From: Verrucomicrobiota bacterium
GTDB lineage: Bacteria > Verrucomicrobiota > Verrucomicrobiia > Limisphaerales > UBA9464
Assembly (NCBI GenBank): GCA_017309115.1
Contig: JAFLEF010000033.1
Coordinates: 1-64,000, forward strand
Reading direction: 5' to 3'
Length of the DNA stretch: 64,000 nucleotides
Shown here: positions 47,046 to 55,837 of the stretch, one piece after another
Numbering within the stretch: the first letter of the stretch is position 1
Layout: the number at the start of each line of letters is the position of its first letter
The notes under the pieces: model-generated
What the model saw: only the letters and a program-made list of their open reading frames with translations
What the model was told of the DNA's origin: nothing
Databases searched by the model: none
Program-made: the position numbers and the translations under genes

Positions 47046-47861
47046 ATGCAGTTCGCCATCTGCAACGAGATCTTTCAGGACTGGACGTTCGACCGGGCCT
47101 GCGCACTGGCGCGGGAGTCCGGCTACGACGCAGTGGAACTGGCTCCCTTCACGTTTGCGCCTTTAATCACTGACATCACCCGCGAACAGCGGCAGCTCAT
47201 TCGTCGGAATGTCGCTGATTCGGGATTGGCGGTTTCCGGAATCCACTGGGTATTGGCCTACACGGAAGGATTTCATGTGAATCATCCCGAGGCGGAGGTG
47301 CGCCGAAAGACCAGCGATTACCTCGTGGCGGCGGTCGAGTTTTGCGCCGAGGTCGGTGGGCGCTCCATGATCTTTGGCTCGCCTAAGCGTCGGGATCGCT
47401 TGCCCGGAGTTTCGCCGGCCGATGCCGTGCGCTGGACACAGGACACGTTCCTGGCGGCTATTCGGGTTGCGGAGAAGGCAGGCGTGACCATTTGCATGGA
47501 ACCCTTGGCGCCCAGCGAAACGAACTTCCTCAACACGGCGGCGGAAACCCTGGCGCTGACCGAACCGGTCGGGTCCAAGGCGTTTCAAATTATGCTCGAC
47601 GTAAAGGCGATGTGTTCGGAGTCGCAATCCATTCCGGAGATCATCTCCCAATGTCGGGGTCGGTTTGCTTACTTCCACGCCAACGACCGCAATTTGAAGG
47701 GGCCGGGTTTTGGAGACGTGGAGTATGGGCCCATTGTGGCGGCGTTGCAGGCGGCGGGGTATGCCGGCACGGTTTCCGTGGAGGTGTTCAAGTTTGAGGA
47801 GGGGCCGGAGGTGATTGCCCGCCAGAGTCGCTCCTACCTCCGGGAGAAGTTTGGCTGTTAG
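47046..47861 (+). CDS. Xylose isomerase-like TIM-barrel protein (sugar isomerase/epimerase)
   Basis: 271 residues. The N-terminus MQFAICNEIFQDWTFDRACA is followed by EXGYDAVELAPFTF-type segments, EKAGVTICMEPLAPSETNF (active-site Glu) and FAYFHANDRNLKGPGFGDVE, ending with YAGTVSVEVFKFEEGPE. This is the AP_endonuc_2/xylose isomerase-like fold of IolE/IolI-type and hydroxypyruvate-isomerase relatives. The substrate is unknown. Cytosolic, no signal. It is followed by a lipoprotein gene after 77 bp. Confidence 0.85.
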   Translation: MQFAICNEIFQDWTFDRACALARESGYDAVELAPFTFAPLITDITREQRQLIRRNVADSGLAVSGIHWVLAYTEGFHVNHPEAEVRRKTSDYLVAAVEFCAEVGGRSMIFGSPKRRDRLPGVSPADAVRWTQDTFLAAIRVAEKAGVTICMEPLAPSETNFLNTAAETLALTEPVGSKAFQIMLDVKAMCSESQSIPEIISQCRGRFAYFHANDRNLKGPGFGDVEYGPIVAALQAAGYAGTVSVEVFKFEEGPEVIARQSRSYLREKFGC

Positions 47862-47938
47862 TCAGTATTCGCAGCGGGCACGCTTGACCGGATCCCATTT
47901 CGGGAATCCGTTGAATCCTGAAGACACCGCAAACGACT

Positions 47939-48457
47939 ATGAAGACATCCAAAATCGCACTTTTGTTGGCTACCACGGCTCTGTTGACGCTGGCTCCGGT
48001 TGGTTGTGACCAAGGAAAATCCACCACCGATGGCGCCAGTGGAGCGAGCACCAGTGGGGGTTCGGGTGGAACTGCGGTGACCCTGCCGGTGGATCTTTCG
48101 AAGTTTGAAGGTGTCTTCGCCTCGGCAACTGGGACCGTGAAAACCGAGTTCGACAAGATCGTGACGGCTGTGAAGTCGGCTGATTACTCGGGAGCGCTCG
48201 CTTCCATCCAATCCTTGGCCAGCAACGTCAATTTGAGCGCCGAACAGAAGAGTGCCTTGACCCAGTTGATGGAGCAGATCAAGTCGAAGTCAGGCGAGCT
48301 CTGGAAGGGCGCCAGCGATGCCGCCGGCAAAGCGGTCAATCAAGCCACAGAGGCGGCGGGCAAAGCGGCTGAGAAGGCCACTGATGCCGCTAGCAAGGCC
48401 GCCGAGAAGGCCAGTGACGCCGCCAGTAAGGCCGCCAAGGATCTTCTGCCGAAGTAA
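47939..48457 (+). CDS. Lipoprotein with Ala/Lys-rich helical repeats
   Basis: 172 residues. Lipoprotein signal ALLLATTALLTLAPVGCDQG (Cys near residue 23), then a low-complexity Ser/Gly linker. A helical domain (LSKFEGVFASATGTVKTEFD) is followed by 11-residue-like repeats of KAAEKATDAASKA type from about residue 120. These resemble LEA or apolipoprotein-like amphipathic helices and could bind membrane or peptidoglycan. No database family recognised. Confidence 0.7.
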   Translation: MKTSKIALLLATTALLTLAPVGCDQGKSTTDGASGASTSGGSGGTAVTLPVDLSKFEGVFASATGTVKTEFDKIVTAVKSADYSGALASIQSLASNVNLSAEQKSALTQLMEQIKSKSGELWKGASDAAGKAVNQATEAAGKAAEKATDAASKAAEKASDAASKAAKDLLPK

Positions 48458-48490
48458 GCTGCAAGCCCGCGGGGCTACTTAAGTTCAGGC

Positions 48491-50641
48491 ATGGCCCTCG
48501 AAGGTACTTCGGGCCAGAATCCGACGGTGCATCCTTTGGCTTCGAAGACCAACGCCACTCCCTCCGAAGGATTGGAGTCTCCGGTTGCCGTAATTTCCGG
48601 AGTGGGTCCCGATCGACGGCAATTGCTCGAGCGGCTGGGAATTCATTCCGTTCGAGATCTGCTGTGGCACGCTCCCCGGCGCCACGAAGACCGACGGCGC
48701 TTCAGTCCGATTCGGGATCTGGCCCTGGCCGATACCGTCACGGTCCGAGGCAAAGTCGTGGCGGCCGGGGTGAACCGATTTCGCAGCGGTAAATCGGTTT
48801 TTCAACTGATTGTCGACGATGGTACCGGTCGGCTGCATTGCCGTTGGTGGAATCTGCCATTTTTGGAGCGGGTATTTGCGGTGGGCGATGACTTGCTGGT
48901 GTTTGGCAAGGTCAACTCAGTCCGACCGCGGACGATGGATCATCCCGAGACCGAAAAAGTTCTGTCAGGCGAGGAGGAGCAGGTGCATTTGAACCGGTTG
49001 GTTCCGGTTTATCCGTTGACCGAGGGATTAACCCAACGGGTGTTGCGCGGGCTGACTTGGCGAGCCCTGGAGCGTTTTGCGGATCTGCTGACCGAGCCTC
49101 ATCCCGCCCTAAAAGTCACTGATCATCACGTGCGTCCGGCGGTGGAATCCGGCGGCTCACAACTCACCTTGGAAGCGCGACCGTTGCCCGCGCTCGCCGA
49201 GGCGATCCGACGGGTGCATTTCCCGAATGAACCTTGGGAAGCGGACCTAGCCCGCCAACGATTGGCTCTCGATGAATTCGTCGAGCTACAGATCGTGATT
49301 CAGCGTCGACGTCGACGCTTGGAGGCCAAGGCTCGGGCGCTTCCGTGTTCCGGTGATAACCGATGGATGCGGCCTTTCCTGGCGCGTCTCGGATTCGACC
49401 TGACCTCGGCCCAACAACGCGTACTAAGGGAGATTCGGTCGAATCTGGGAGGCCAGGTACCCATGCGTCGGTTGCTGCAAGGCGATGTCGGTTCAGGCAA
49501 GACTTTGGTGGCGGCCGGGGCGGCGCTGATGACCTTGGAGAGCGGGTTCAGTGTCGCGGTGATGGCACCGACGGAGATTTTGGCCGAACAGTTGTATCGG
49601 AACTTCCGCCGCTGGTTTCTTCCCCTGGGATTGTCGGTGGAATTACGAACCGGCCAGCACCAGACCGATTCTCGGATGGAACTGCCTTTGGACGGTTCGA
49701 ATCCCCAAAAAGACGGTCCTACGGTCACGGTGGGAACCCACGCGTTGATTCAATCCGGCTTCGTTCCCCAGCAGCTCGGGCTGGTGATCATTGATGAACA
49801 GCACAAGTTTGGGGTGGCTCAACGGGAGGAACTCCTACGAAAAGGACACTTCCCTCATCTGCTGGTGATGACAGCGACTCCGATTCCCCGGACTTTGGGG
49901 TTGACCCTGTACGGTGATTTGGACGTCAGCGTTCTCGATGAGTTGCCGGGCGGTCGCAAGCGGATCCGGACACATGTGAGGACACCGGACGCTTTACCCA
50001 AAGTGTGGGCCTTTTTGCGCCGGGAACTGGAAGCCGGGCGCCAAGGGTACGTCGTGTATCCCCGTGTTGAGGAATCGGAGTCCGATGACGTTAAAGCCGT
50101 GACGTCGGAGTATCGGCGATTGCAACCAGAGTTAGCGCCGTTTCGGGTTGGTCTCCTGCACGGGCAGCTGCCGCCAGAGGCCAAAGAGTCGGTGATGAAT
50201 GAGTTTAGATCCGGGTTCCTGCAGGTGTTGGTGGCCACCACGGTGGTTGAGGTGGGAGTCGATGTACCAAACGCTACGGTCATGGTCATTGAAGAGGCCG
50301 GACAATTTGGTCTGGCCCAGTTGCACCAGTTGCGGGGACGGATTGGTCGTGGCGCCCAGGAATCCCACTGCATACTCATTGCTGGCGAGCGAACTCCCGA
50401 AGCCGAAGCCCGACTGAAGATTCTGGAGAAGACCACGGATGGATTCGAAATCGCCGAAGCCGATCTCCAGCTCCGTGGGCCCGGTGAACTGGTGGGTCGT
50501 CAGCAGAGCGGCGTCCCGGACTTCCGGTTCGGAGATTTGCGAAGGGACCGAGGATTGGTGGAACTTGCCCGGGAAACCGTGCGTAAAGGCTGGGAAGCCG
50601 CCACATCGACAACGACTGGAATTGACGGAAGACTCAAGTGA
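48491..50641 (+). CDS. recG: ATP-dependent DNA helicase RecG
   Basis: 716 residues, near the usual 690. The wedge (OB) domain in the N-terminal third contains VTVRGKVVAAGVNRFRSG. Helicase motifs: I GDVGSGKT (residue about 338), II DEQHKFG (DExH), III TATPIPRTL, and VI QLRGRIGRG. The C-terminal DFRFGDLRRDRGLVELARE is typical of RecG. It reverses stalled forks and branch-migrates Holliday junctions. The next gene starts 1 base after its stop, implying one transcript. Confidence 0.95.
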   Translation: MALEGTSGQNPTVHPLASKTNATPSEGLESPVAVISGVGPDRRQLLERLGIHSVRDLLWHAPRRHEDRRRFSPIRDLALADTVTVRGKVVAAGVNRFRSGKSVFQLIVDDGTGRLHCRWWNLPFLERVFAVGDDLLVFGKVNSVRPRTMDHPETEKVLSGEEEQVHLNRLVPVYPLTEGLTQRVLRGLTWRALERFADLLTEPHPALKVTDHHVRPAVESGGSQLTLEARPLPALAEAIRRVHFPNEPWEADLARQRLALDEFVELQIVIQRRRRRLEAKARALPCSGDNRWMRPFLARLGFDLTSAQQRVLREIRSNLGGQVPMRRLLQGDVGSGKTLVAAGAALMTLESGFSVAVMAPTEILAEQLYRNFRRWFLPLGLSVELRTGQHQTDSRMELPLDGSNPQKDGPTVTVGTHALIQSGFVPQQLGLVIIDEQHKFGVAQREELLRKGHFPHLLVMTATPIPRTLGLTLYGDLDVSVLDELPGGRKRIRTHVRTPDALPKVWAFLRRELEAGRQGYVVYPRVEESESDDVKAVTSEYRRLQPELAPFRVGLLHGQLPPEAKESVMNEFRSGFLQVLVATTVVEVGVDVPNATVMVIEEAGQFGLAQLHQLRGRIGRGAQESHCILIAGERTPEAEARLKILEKTTDGFEIAEADLQLRGPGELVGRQQSGVPDFRFGDLRRDRGLVELARETVRKGWEAATSTTTGIDGRLK

Positions 50642-50642
50642 C

Positions 50643-51920
50643 GTGAGGACCCGGTTAGTACTGTTCGACATTGACGGAACGCTGATTCGCACTGGGGGAG
50701 CCGGAGTGAAGGCGTTTGCTCAAACTGCGGAACACCTTTTTGGGTGTCCGGGTGGCACCGAGCGGTTGCGGTTCCACGGACGGACGGATCTGTCCTTAAT
50801 TCGTGAGTTCTTCCGGCTCCATGCGCTCCCCGATTCACCGGTTGAGGTAGAGCGGTTTCTGACGGCGTACCTCCATTTCTTGGACGAACAACTGGGCCGA
50901 AACCGGGGAGAGATCTGTCCAGGCGTTGATTCCTTGATTCGGGCGCTTCGGCAGATTCCGGATCCGCCGAAGATCGGATTACTAACCGGCAACGTCCGTT
51001 TGGGAGCACATTTGAAGTTAAGGGCCCATGGCTTGGCCGACGAATTCGAGTTTGGCGCCTTCGGTGACGACCATGAGAACCGGAATGAACTGGCGCGCCT
51101 CGCCTTGGCCAAGGCGAGGCAGAAATGGCCAGGTTCCGGGCAGGGTTCGGAAGTCCTCGTGGTGGGAGATACGCCGGCCGATATCGAATGCGCGCGAGCC
51201 ATCGAGGCCCATTGCTTGGCGGTGGCGACCGGTGGATCAGCGCTCGCGGAGTTGTTGGAACATTCTCCGACGTTGGCTGTGGAAACCTTGGAAGACCTCG
51301 CCGTCGAGCAGTTGCTCGATCCCGGGGTAAAGGCGGATCGAATCACAGATTGGGAGTCGCTCTATCAGGCTGGCGATACTCGTTGGGACAAGGGTGAAGC
51401 AGCCCCTGGATTGATCGACTTTTTGGCGAGGCATACGGGGGTCCAGGGACAGACTGTCTTGGTGCCAGGGTGTGGCCGAGGGCATGACGCTCGGGCTTGG
51501 GCGCGGGCGGGGGCGGAAGTGGTGGCGTGCGACCTGTCGCCGCGGGCCATTGAACAAGCCCAATCCTACCCCGTGGAAGGGGGCTCAATCGTTTTCGAAA
51601 CTCGTGATTTTCTCAGCAAATCGACCCAATCGAGGCAATTTGATTGGGTCTTCGAGCACACCCTATTTTGTGCCATAGCGCCGTCCCAGCGGGCTGAGTA
51701 TGTCAGCGCAATAAAAGATGTGCTGGGTCCTGGCGGGCGCTTTTTGGCCATTCATTATTTGCAGCCGCAGGATCTGAATGGACCCCCGTTTGGAGTGACC
51801 GTGAAGGAACTCCGACGCTGGTTCGAATCGGACTTCGAATTGGTCGATCATTGGCTGCCCCGTTCGTTCCCTGGACGCGTCGGACGGGAACGAATGTTCC
51901 TCTGGCGCCGAGCACGGTGA
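50643..51920 (+). CDS. HAD hydrolase fused to a thiopurine methyltransferase-like domain
   Basis: 425 residues from a GTG at 50643, one base after the recG stop. N-terminal HAD phosphatase: motif I FDIDGTLIRTGGAG (Asp9 and Asp11), then LLTGNVRLG and VVGDTPADIECARAIEAH. The second half starts with WESLYQAGDTRWDKGEAAPG and carries the SAM motif VLVPGCGRGHDARAWARAG, as in TPMT/thiol methyltransferases. The two enzymes are usually separate proteins. No frameshift separates them. It could process a phosphorylated substrate and methylate the product; this is speculative. Confidence 0.85.
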   Translation: MRTRLVLFDIDGTLIRTGGAGVKAFAQTAEHLFGCPGGTERLRFHGRTDLSLIREFFRLHALPDSPVEVERFLTAYLHFLDEQLGRNRGEICPGVDSLIRALRQIPDPPKIGLLTGNVRLGAHLKLRAHGLADEFEFGAFGDDHENRNELARLALAKARQKWPGSGQGSEVLVVGDTPADIECARAIEAHCLAVATGGSALAELLEHSPTLAVETLEDLAVEQLLDPGVKADRITDWESLYQAGDTRWDKGEAAPGLIDFLARHTGVQGQTVLVPGCGRGHDARAWARAGAEVVACDLSPRAIEQAQSYPVEGGSIVFETRDFLSKSTQSRQFDWVFEHTLFCAIAPSQRAEYVSAIKDVLGPGGRFLAIHYLQPQDLNGPPFGVTVKELRRWFESDFELVDHWLPRSFPGRVGRERMFLWRRAR

Positions 51921-51970
51921 AAACGATTCGCCAGCCTGCATCTTTGTAAACAGATGTAAATTTTTCCCTC

Positions 51971-52080
51971 TTGACGGGGTTTTTGTGTTTGACCCAAACC
52001 CCCGCATTTCTTAGGTAGCCGGTCGCCTTAGCCAAGATCGCTCGCCTGCGGGCTTTCGCATGCGGGCGATTTTTTTGGCG
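51971..52080 (+). promoter_or_regulatory. Leader region of the pilus operon with a terminator-like hairpin
   Basis: An 8-bp stem with one wobble (52042-52049 with 52062-52069) is followed by seven Ts (52070-52076), 30 bases before the pilM start. It may end the recG/HAD transcript, about 120 bases downstream of that stop, or work as an attenuator. TTGACG (51971) and TTGACC (51989) are -35-like, but no good -10 element follows. Confidence 0.4.
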
Positions 52081-52105
52081 GGTTGGCAGTCCAACACGCG
52101 TCACC

Positions 52106-53977
52106 ATGCTCAAAACGTCGAAGACATTTCTGGCGGTCGATTTCGGGGCCGGGACTCTGAAGATCGCGGAGCTGGCGCCGGCCGAGAATAGCGGCCTGCG
52201 TCTGCTGCGTTATGGTCTCAAACCGCTTGGCCTTGCGGGATCGCAAGACGCGGCGAGAGAGGGTGTGGTCAAAAAGGCGTTGGCCGAATTGTTGACGGAA
52301 GGTGGATTCACCTCGAAGGACGTCAACTTGTGCGCGCCTGGCTTCCAGGTGTTCTCGAAGTTCGTCAAGTTGCCTCCGGTCGATACTTCGAAGGTAACCC
52401 AGATCATCCAATACGAAGCGCAACAGAATGTTCCGTTTCCTCTGGCCGAAACGGCGTGGGACTACCAAATCCTGGGAACGAGTGCTAACGGAGAGCTGGA
52501 GGTTCTGCTCGTCGCGATTAAATCCGACGTGGTGGAAAAGCAGATCTTCGGATCAGGTGAAGCGTCTGGTCTGCGGATGCAGACGGTGGATGCGTCGATT
52601 GGCGCCTTGGCGAACTCCTTCCGCTACAACTACGCCGATCAGGAAGGTTGCAGCCTGCTGATCGATATTGGTGCCAAAACGAGCAACGTGCTGTTGTTTG
52701 AGCCGAACAAGTACTACGCGCGCAGTGTCAATGTGGGGGCCAACGCGATCACCCAAGAGTTTGCGGCCGAGAGCAAGCTGCGTTTCGACGAGGCAGAGAA
52801 ATTCAAAGTTAGCGACGGTTTTGTGAGTCTGGGTGGCGCCTACGAAGAACCAGATAATCCGCGAGTGGCTGCCGTGTCCAAGGTGGCCCGTAATGTTCTG
52901 ACTCGCCTGCATCTTCAGGTGAATCAGACGATCCAGTTTTACCGCACGCAACAGGGCGGCGGTGCACCGGTTCGCGTTTATTTGTGCGGTGGTGGGTCCC
53001 TAATGCCTTACGCCGCACAGTTTTTCGAAGAGAAATTGGCCTTGCCGGTGGAGTTCTTCAACCCCTTCCGCAACATTCAGATTGATCCCTCGGTCGATGT
53101 CGCGCAGTTGGAAGTGGTCGCTCCCCAATTCGGAGAAGTGATCGGCTTGGGGCTCCGGAATGTGGCGCAGTGCCCGGTGGAATTGAATCTGATGCCACGG
53201 GCCTCACTTACCCGGCAGCAGTTCAATGCCAAAAAGCCGTTTTTGATCGCCGCGGCCTACGCCGCTGTACTGGGCGTCTTCGCTGTCGGTTGGTTTTTCT
53301 CCCGAGTGGCCGAGGTCAGGCGTGATGGTGTTGCCAAAATCGACCAACAATTGCAGCCCTTGGAATCCACCAAGGCTCAGCTCCAGGCGGCCGAGGAACG
53401 GCTTAAGAAGGTCACTGAAGACGCCACTCAAACCGGTCGGTGGATTGAAGATCGACTAACGTGGGCTCAAATCCTGGGTCAGTTGGGCGTAGTCCTCAAG
53501 GGAACTGAGACAGAGTCAAAGGCGCGTTTGGGAGTACCCGTCGGAATCTGGATCGATACCTTGATATCAACGGAACCTACCAAAGATTTGGCTCAAGTTG
53601 AGGAAGAGTCCTCCGGGGGTGGTGCTGCGAACTTCTATCGGATGGATCCGGTCTTGGCCCGCCGTTACGGACTGATTCCCCGCGGGCCAGCAGGCGAAGG
53701 CTCCGGCGAGGGTGGTGGTGAAGAGAAACCGAAGCCCAAAGCTGCATCCAATTCGACCAACGAGATCGCGGTCATCAATCTGACGATTCGAGCGGTGAAT
53801 CTGAATTCCAAGGCGAACAGTGAAATCGCCTATGCGGTGGAGAAGGCCATGAAGAGCTGCGAACTGTTTGACGATAAGGAGACCCAGCTCGCCGGCACCC
53901 TCGAACAGTTGGCGGAGAATGCGACCTCGTTCTCATTCCCGCTCAAGGTGAAGCTTAAACGTCCGATCAAACTTTGA
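52106..53977 (+). CDS. pilM: PilM-PilN fusion, type IV pilus assembly
   Basis: 623 residues. The N-terminal part is a PilM-type actin-like ATPase: FLAVDFGAGTLKIAELAPAE, then CSLLIDIGAKTSNVLLFEPN and VRVYLCGGGSLMPYAAQFFE. After about residue 385, AKKPFLIAAAYAAVLGVFAV is a membrane span followed by a coiled coil (RDGVAKIDQQLQPLESTKAQ), the layout of PilN, so two usual neighbours are joined. It resembles Amuc_1101 of Akkermansia in order and length. It heads an operon with an Amuc_1100-like protein, an Amuc_1099-like protein and a secretin. Confidence 0.9.
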   Translation: MLKTSKTFLAVDFGAGTLKIAELAPAENSGLRLLRYGLKPLGLAGSQDAAREGVVKKALAELLTEGGFTSKDVNLCAPGFQVFSKFVKLPPVDTSKVTQIIQYEAQQNVPFPLAETAWDYQILGTSANGELEVLLVAIKSDVVEKQIFGSGEASGLRMQTVDASIGALANSFRYNYADQEGCSLLIDIGAKTSNVLLFEPNKYYARSVNVGANAITQEFAAESKLRFDEAEKFKVSDGFVSLGGAYEEPDNPRVAAVSKVARNVLTRLHLQVNQTIQFYRTQQGGGAPVRVYLCGGGSLMPYAAQFFEEKLALPVEFFNPFRNIQIDPSVDVAQLEVVAPQFGEVIGLGLRNVAQCPVELNLMPRASLTRQQFNAKKPFLIAAAYAAVLGVFAVGWFFSRVAEVRRDGVAKIDQQLQPLESTKAQLQAAEERLKKVTEDATQTGRWIEDRLTWAQILGQLGVVLKGTETESKARLGVPVGIWIDTLISTEPTKDLAQVEEESSGGGAANFYRMDPVLARRYGLIPRGPAGEGSGEGGGEEKPKPKAASNSTNEIAVINLTIRAVNLNSKANSEIAYAVEKAMKSCELFDDKETQLAGTLEQLAENATSFSFPLKVKLKRPIKL

Positions 53978-53978
53978 T

Positions 53979-54983
53979 ATGGAGTGGGTCAAAAAAAACC
54001 TCGGTTTCGTCATCAGCCTTGCGGTCGCCGTCGTGCTGGTCGGTGTTGGCGTGTTTTACCTCTTGGGCACCAAGAGCGAAGCTGATGGCGTCGATGCCGA
54101 GCTGGCGGCCAAAAACAGTCAACTGGATGAAATAATCCAACGCCCAGTCTTCCCGGATTCGGCAAACATCCAACTCGCCAAAGAAGAAGAGGCCCGCGTC
54201 GGAAATTTCATCAAGGAAGCTAGAAAACACTTTACTGAATTGGCCAAGCCGGAGGGTCTGGACACCGCCGGATTCAAGTCACATTTGGAAGCAACGATCA
54301 CCGAGCTCCTCCAGGAAGCTGATCGGGCGGGAGTTAAACTACCCGACAAAGGCAGCGGTCCATCCTTTGGGTTCACTTTCGACGATCAACGTAAGCAGCT
54401 GCAGCTCCAAGCCAGCACATTGGCTCCGCTTACGGTCCAACTAGGGGATATTAAGACGATCGCCCAGATTCTGTTTGATGCGAAGGTGCCTTCACTCGTT
54501 TCCTTTAAACGAGCTCCGGTGGGTACGAATGAAACCAGCGGAGCACATCTTCTGAGCAAAAAGATCACCACCAATTCAGCGTTAGGTGCGGTGACCTATC
54601 CCTACGAAGTTGTCTTCCAAGGTTTCAGCCCTGAATTGGCGGCAGTGCTCACCGGTCTCATCGAGTCGCCGGATGCATTCATCGTCAAGACCTTGAACGT
54701 GGAGCGAGGAAACCTCGAGGTCACCCCGAATCCCGCAGCGGCAGTCCCGATTACCGGCCCAGCGAATCCGTATGGGATGGACGCCAACTTGGCCCGCCGG
54801 TACGGAATCAATCGTGGACCAGCCGCCCCTCAGGTAGTTGCGCCGACAGCGGTCAATCGCCCCGGTGAAGTGGTTCTCGAAGAGAAGCCTTTGCGGGTTA
54901 CCTTGGGAATTGAACTCGTGAAACTTTTGCCTCAGGAAACGGCCAAACCCGCACGACCGGCTCCGGCCCAAGCCACCAACTAG
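53979..54983 (+). CDS. PilO-like/Amuc_1100-like pilus protein
   Basis: 334 residues, start 1 base after the pilM stop. One N-terminal span FVISLAVAVVLVGVGVFYLL, a coiled coil (about 38-110, GVDAELAAKNSQLDEIIQRP) and a periplasmic alpha/beta domain (LGDIKTIAQILFDAKVPSLV). By position between the PilM-PilN fusion and the next pilus genes, length and topology, it matches the Akkermansia Amuc_1100 lineage, an inner-membrane alignment (PilO/GspM-like) subunit. The sequence similarity was judged by eye. Confidence 0.72.
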   Translation: MEWVKKNLGFVISLAVAVVLVGVGVFYLLGTKSEADGVDAELAAKNSQLDEIIQRPVFPDSANIQLAKEEEARVGNFIKEARKHFTELAKPEGLDTAGFKSHLEATITELLQEADRAGVKLPDKGSGPSFGFTFDDQRKQLQLQASTLAPLTVQLGDIKTIAQILFDAKVPSLVSFKRAPVGTNETSGAHLLSKKITTNSALGAVTYPYEVVFQGFSPELAAVLTGLIESPDAFIVKTLNVERGNLEVTPNPAAAVPITGPANPYGMDANLARRYGINRGPAAPQVVAPTAVNRPGEVVLEEKPLRVTLGIELVKLLPQETAKPARPAPAQATN

Positions 54984-55014
54984 TCTCTGACCGCCACTTT
55001 TTCCCTCCGGCTAC

Positions 55015-55791
55015 ATGGATTTTCTGAAGAAACACTACGAGAAGATCATTCTCAGTGTGGTCCTGCTCGTGGTAGCGGCGGCCGCATTCTGGCTCACTCA
55101 GAAGGTAAGCGAGGTTCAAACCTCGTTGGACGAGAGCCTCCAAACTCGGGTTCGCGGCAACAAAAAGCAGCTTCAGCCGGTGGACTTGACCAACGCTATC
55201 ACGGCCGTTCAGCTCATCTCCAAGCCCGTAGCGCTTGATCTTTCGGGAGATCACAACGTTTTCAATCCGGTACGCTGGATCCGAGGGGCTGATGGGGTGC
55301 CCAAGCCCGACCCGCGTTTGGAGCTTTCGACGACCCTCAAGCTGACCCAGACGCGGCCCCTCTATCTCAGCATAACTTACCTGGGACCGACGGGGATTGG
55401 AGATCCCTACCGTTACCAATTCAGCATCGAACAGCAATCCGCCAAGAAGGTGAGCGATCGCCGTCCGGTCACTCTTTCGCTTACCGAGGGAACCAAGAAC
55501 AATTTCTTCCGACTCCAGGAAGTTCGCGGTCCCAAGGATACCTCAGGTGAGGTCGTGATTGAATTGGTCGGAGGGGAGCGGGCGACGCTCACCAAAGGCA
55601 AGCCGTTCCAAAAAACCACTGGTTATATGGCTGACCTCCGCTTCGAAAACCGCGATTTTCTTGGAAAGCGTGCCGATGACAATCTCGTCTTGGCCGGAAC
55701 CACTTACAAGATTGTTGCCATTGGGAAAGATGAACTTGTAGTTTCAGCGCCCAACGGCACCCGCACGACGATAAAACTCTCCTCTAACTAG
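55015..55791 (+). CDS. PilP/Amuc_1099-like pilus protein
   Basis: 258 residues with an N-terminal span (IILSVVLLVVAAAAFWLTQK) and no signal-peptidase site. A periplasmic domain follows, rich in beta strands: VFNPVRWIRGADGVPKPDPR, then SEQ-like VSDRRPVTLSLTEGTKNNFF and TTYKIVAIGKDELVVSAPNG. It lies between the Amuc_1100-like gene and the secretin, the place of PilP/Amuc_1099. It may link the inner-membrane complex with the secretin. 31 bp follow the previous stop. Confidence 0.65.
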   Translation: MDFLKKHYEKIILSVVLLVVAAAAFWLTQKVSEVQTSLDESLQTRVRGNKKQLQPVDLTNAITAVQLISKPVALDLSGDHNVFNPVRWIRGADGVPKPDPRLELSTTLKLTQTRPLYLSITYLGPTGIGDPYRYQFSIEQQSAKKVSDRRPVTLSLTEGTKNNFFRLQEVRGPKDTSGEVVIELVGGERATLTKGKPFQKTTGYMADLRFENRDFLGKRADDNLVLAGTTYKIVAIGKDELVVSAPNGTRTTIKLSSN

Positions 55792-55837
55792 ACGTCTCTC
55801 CGCGTCTCCGACTTCTCGATTTCCAACCGCAAGTACC

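Noticed and set aside
48460-48485. Small hairpin after the lipoprotein gene as a terminator
   Set aside because: The stem is short and there is no T run, so no call was made.
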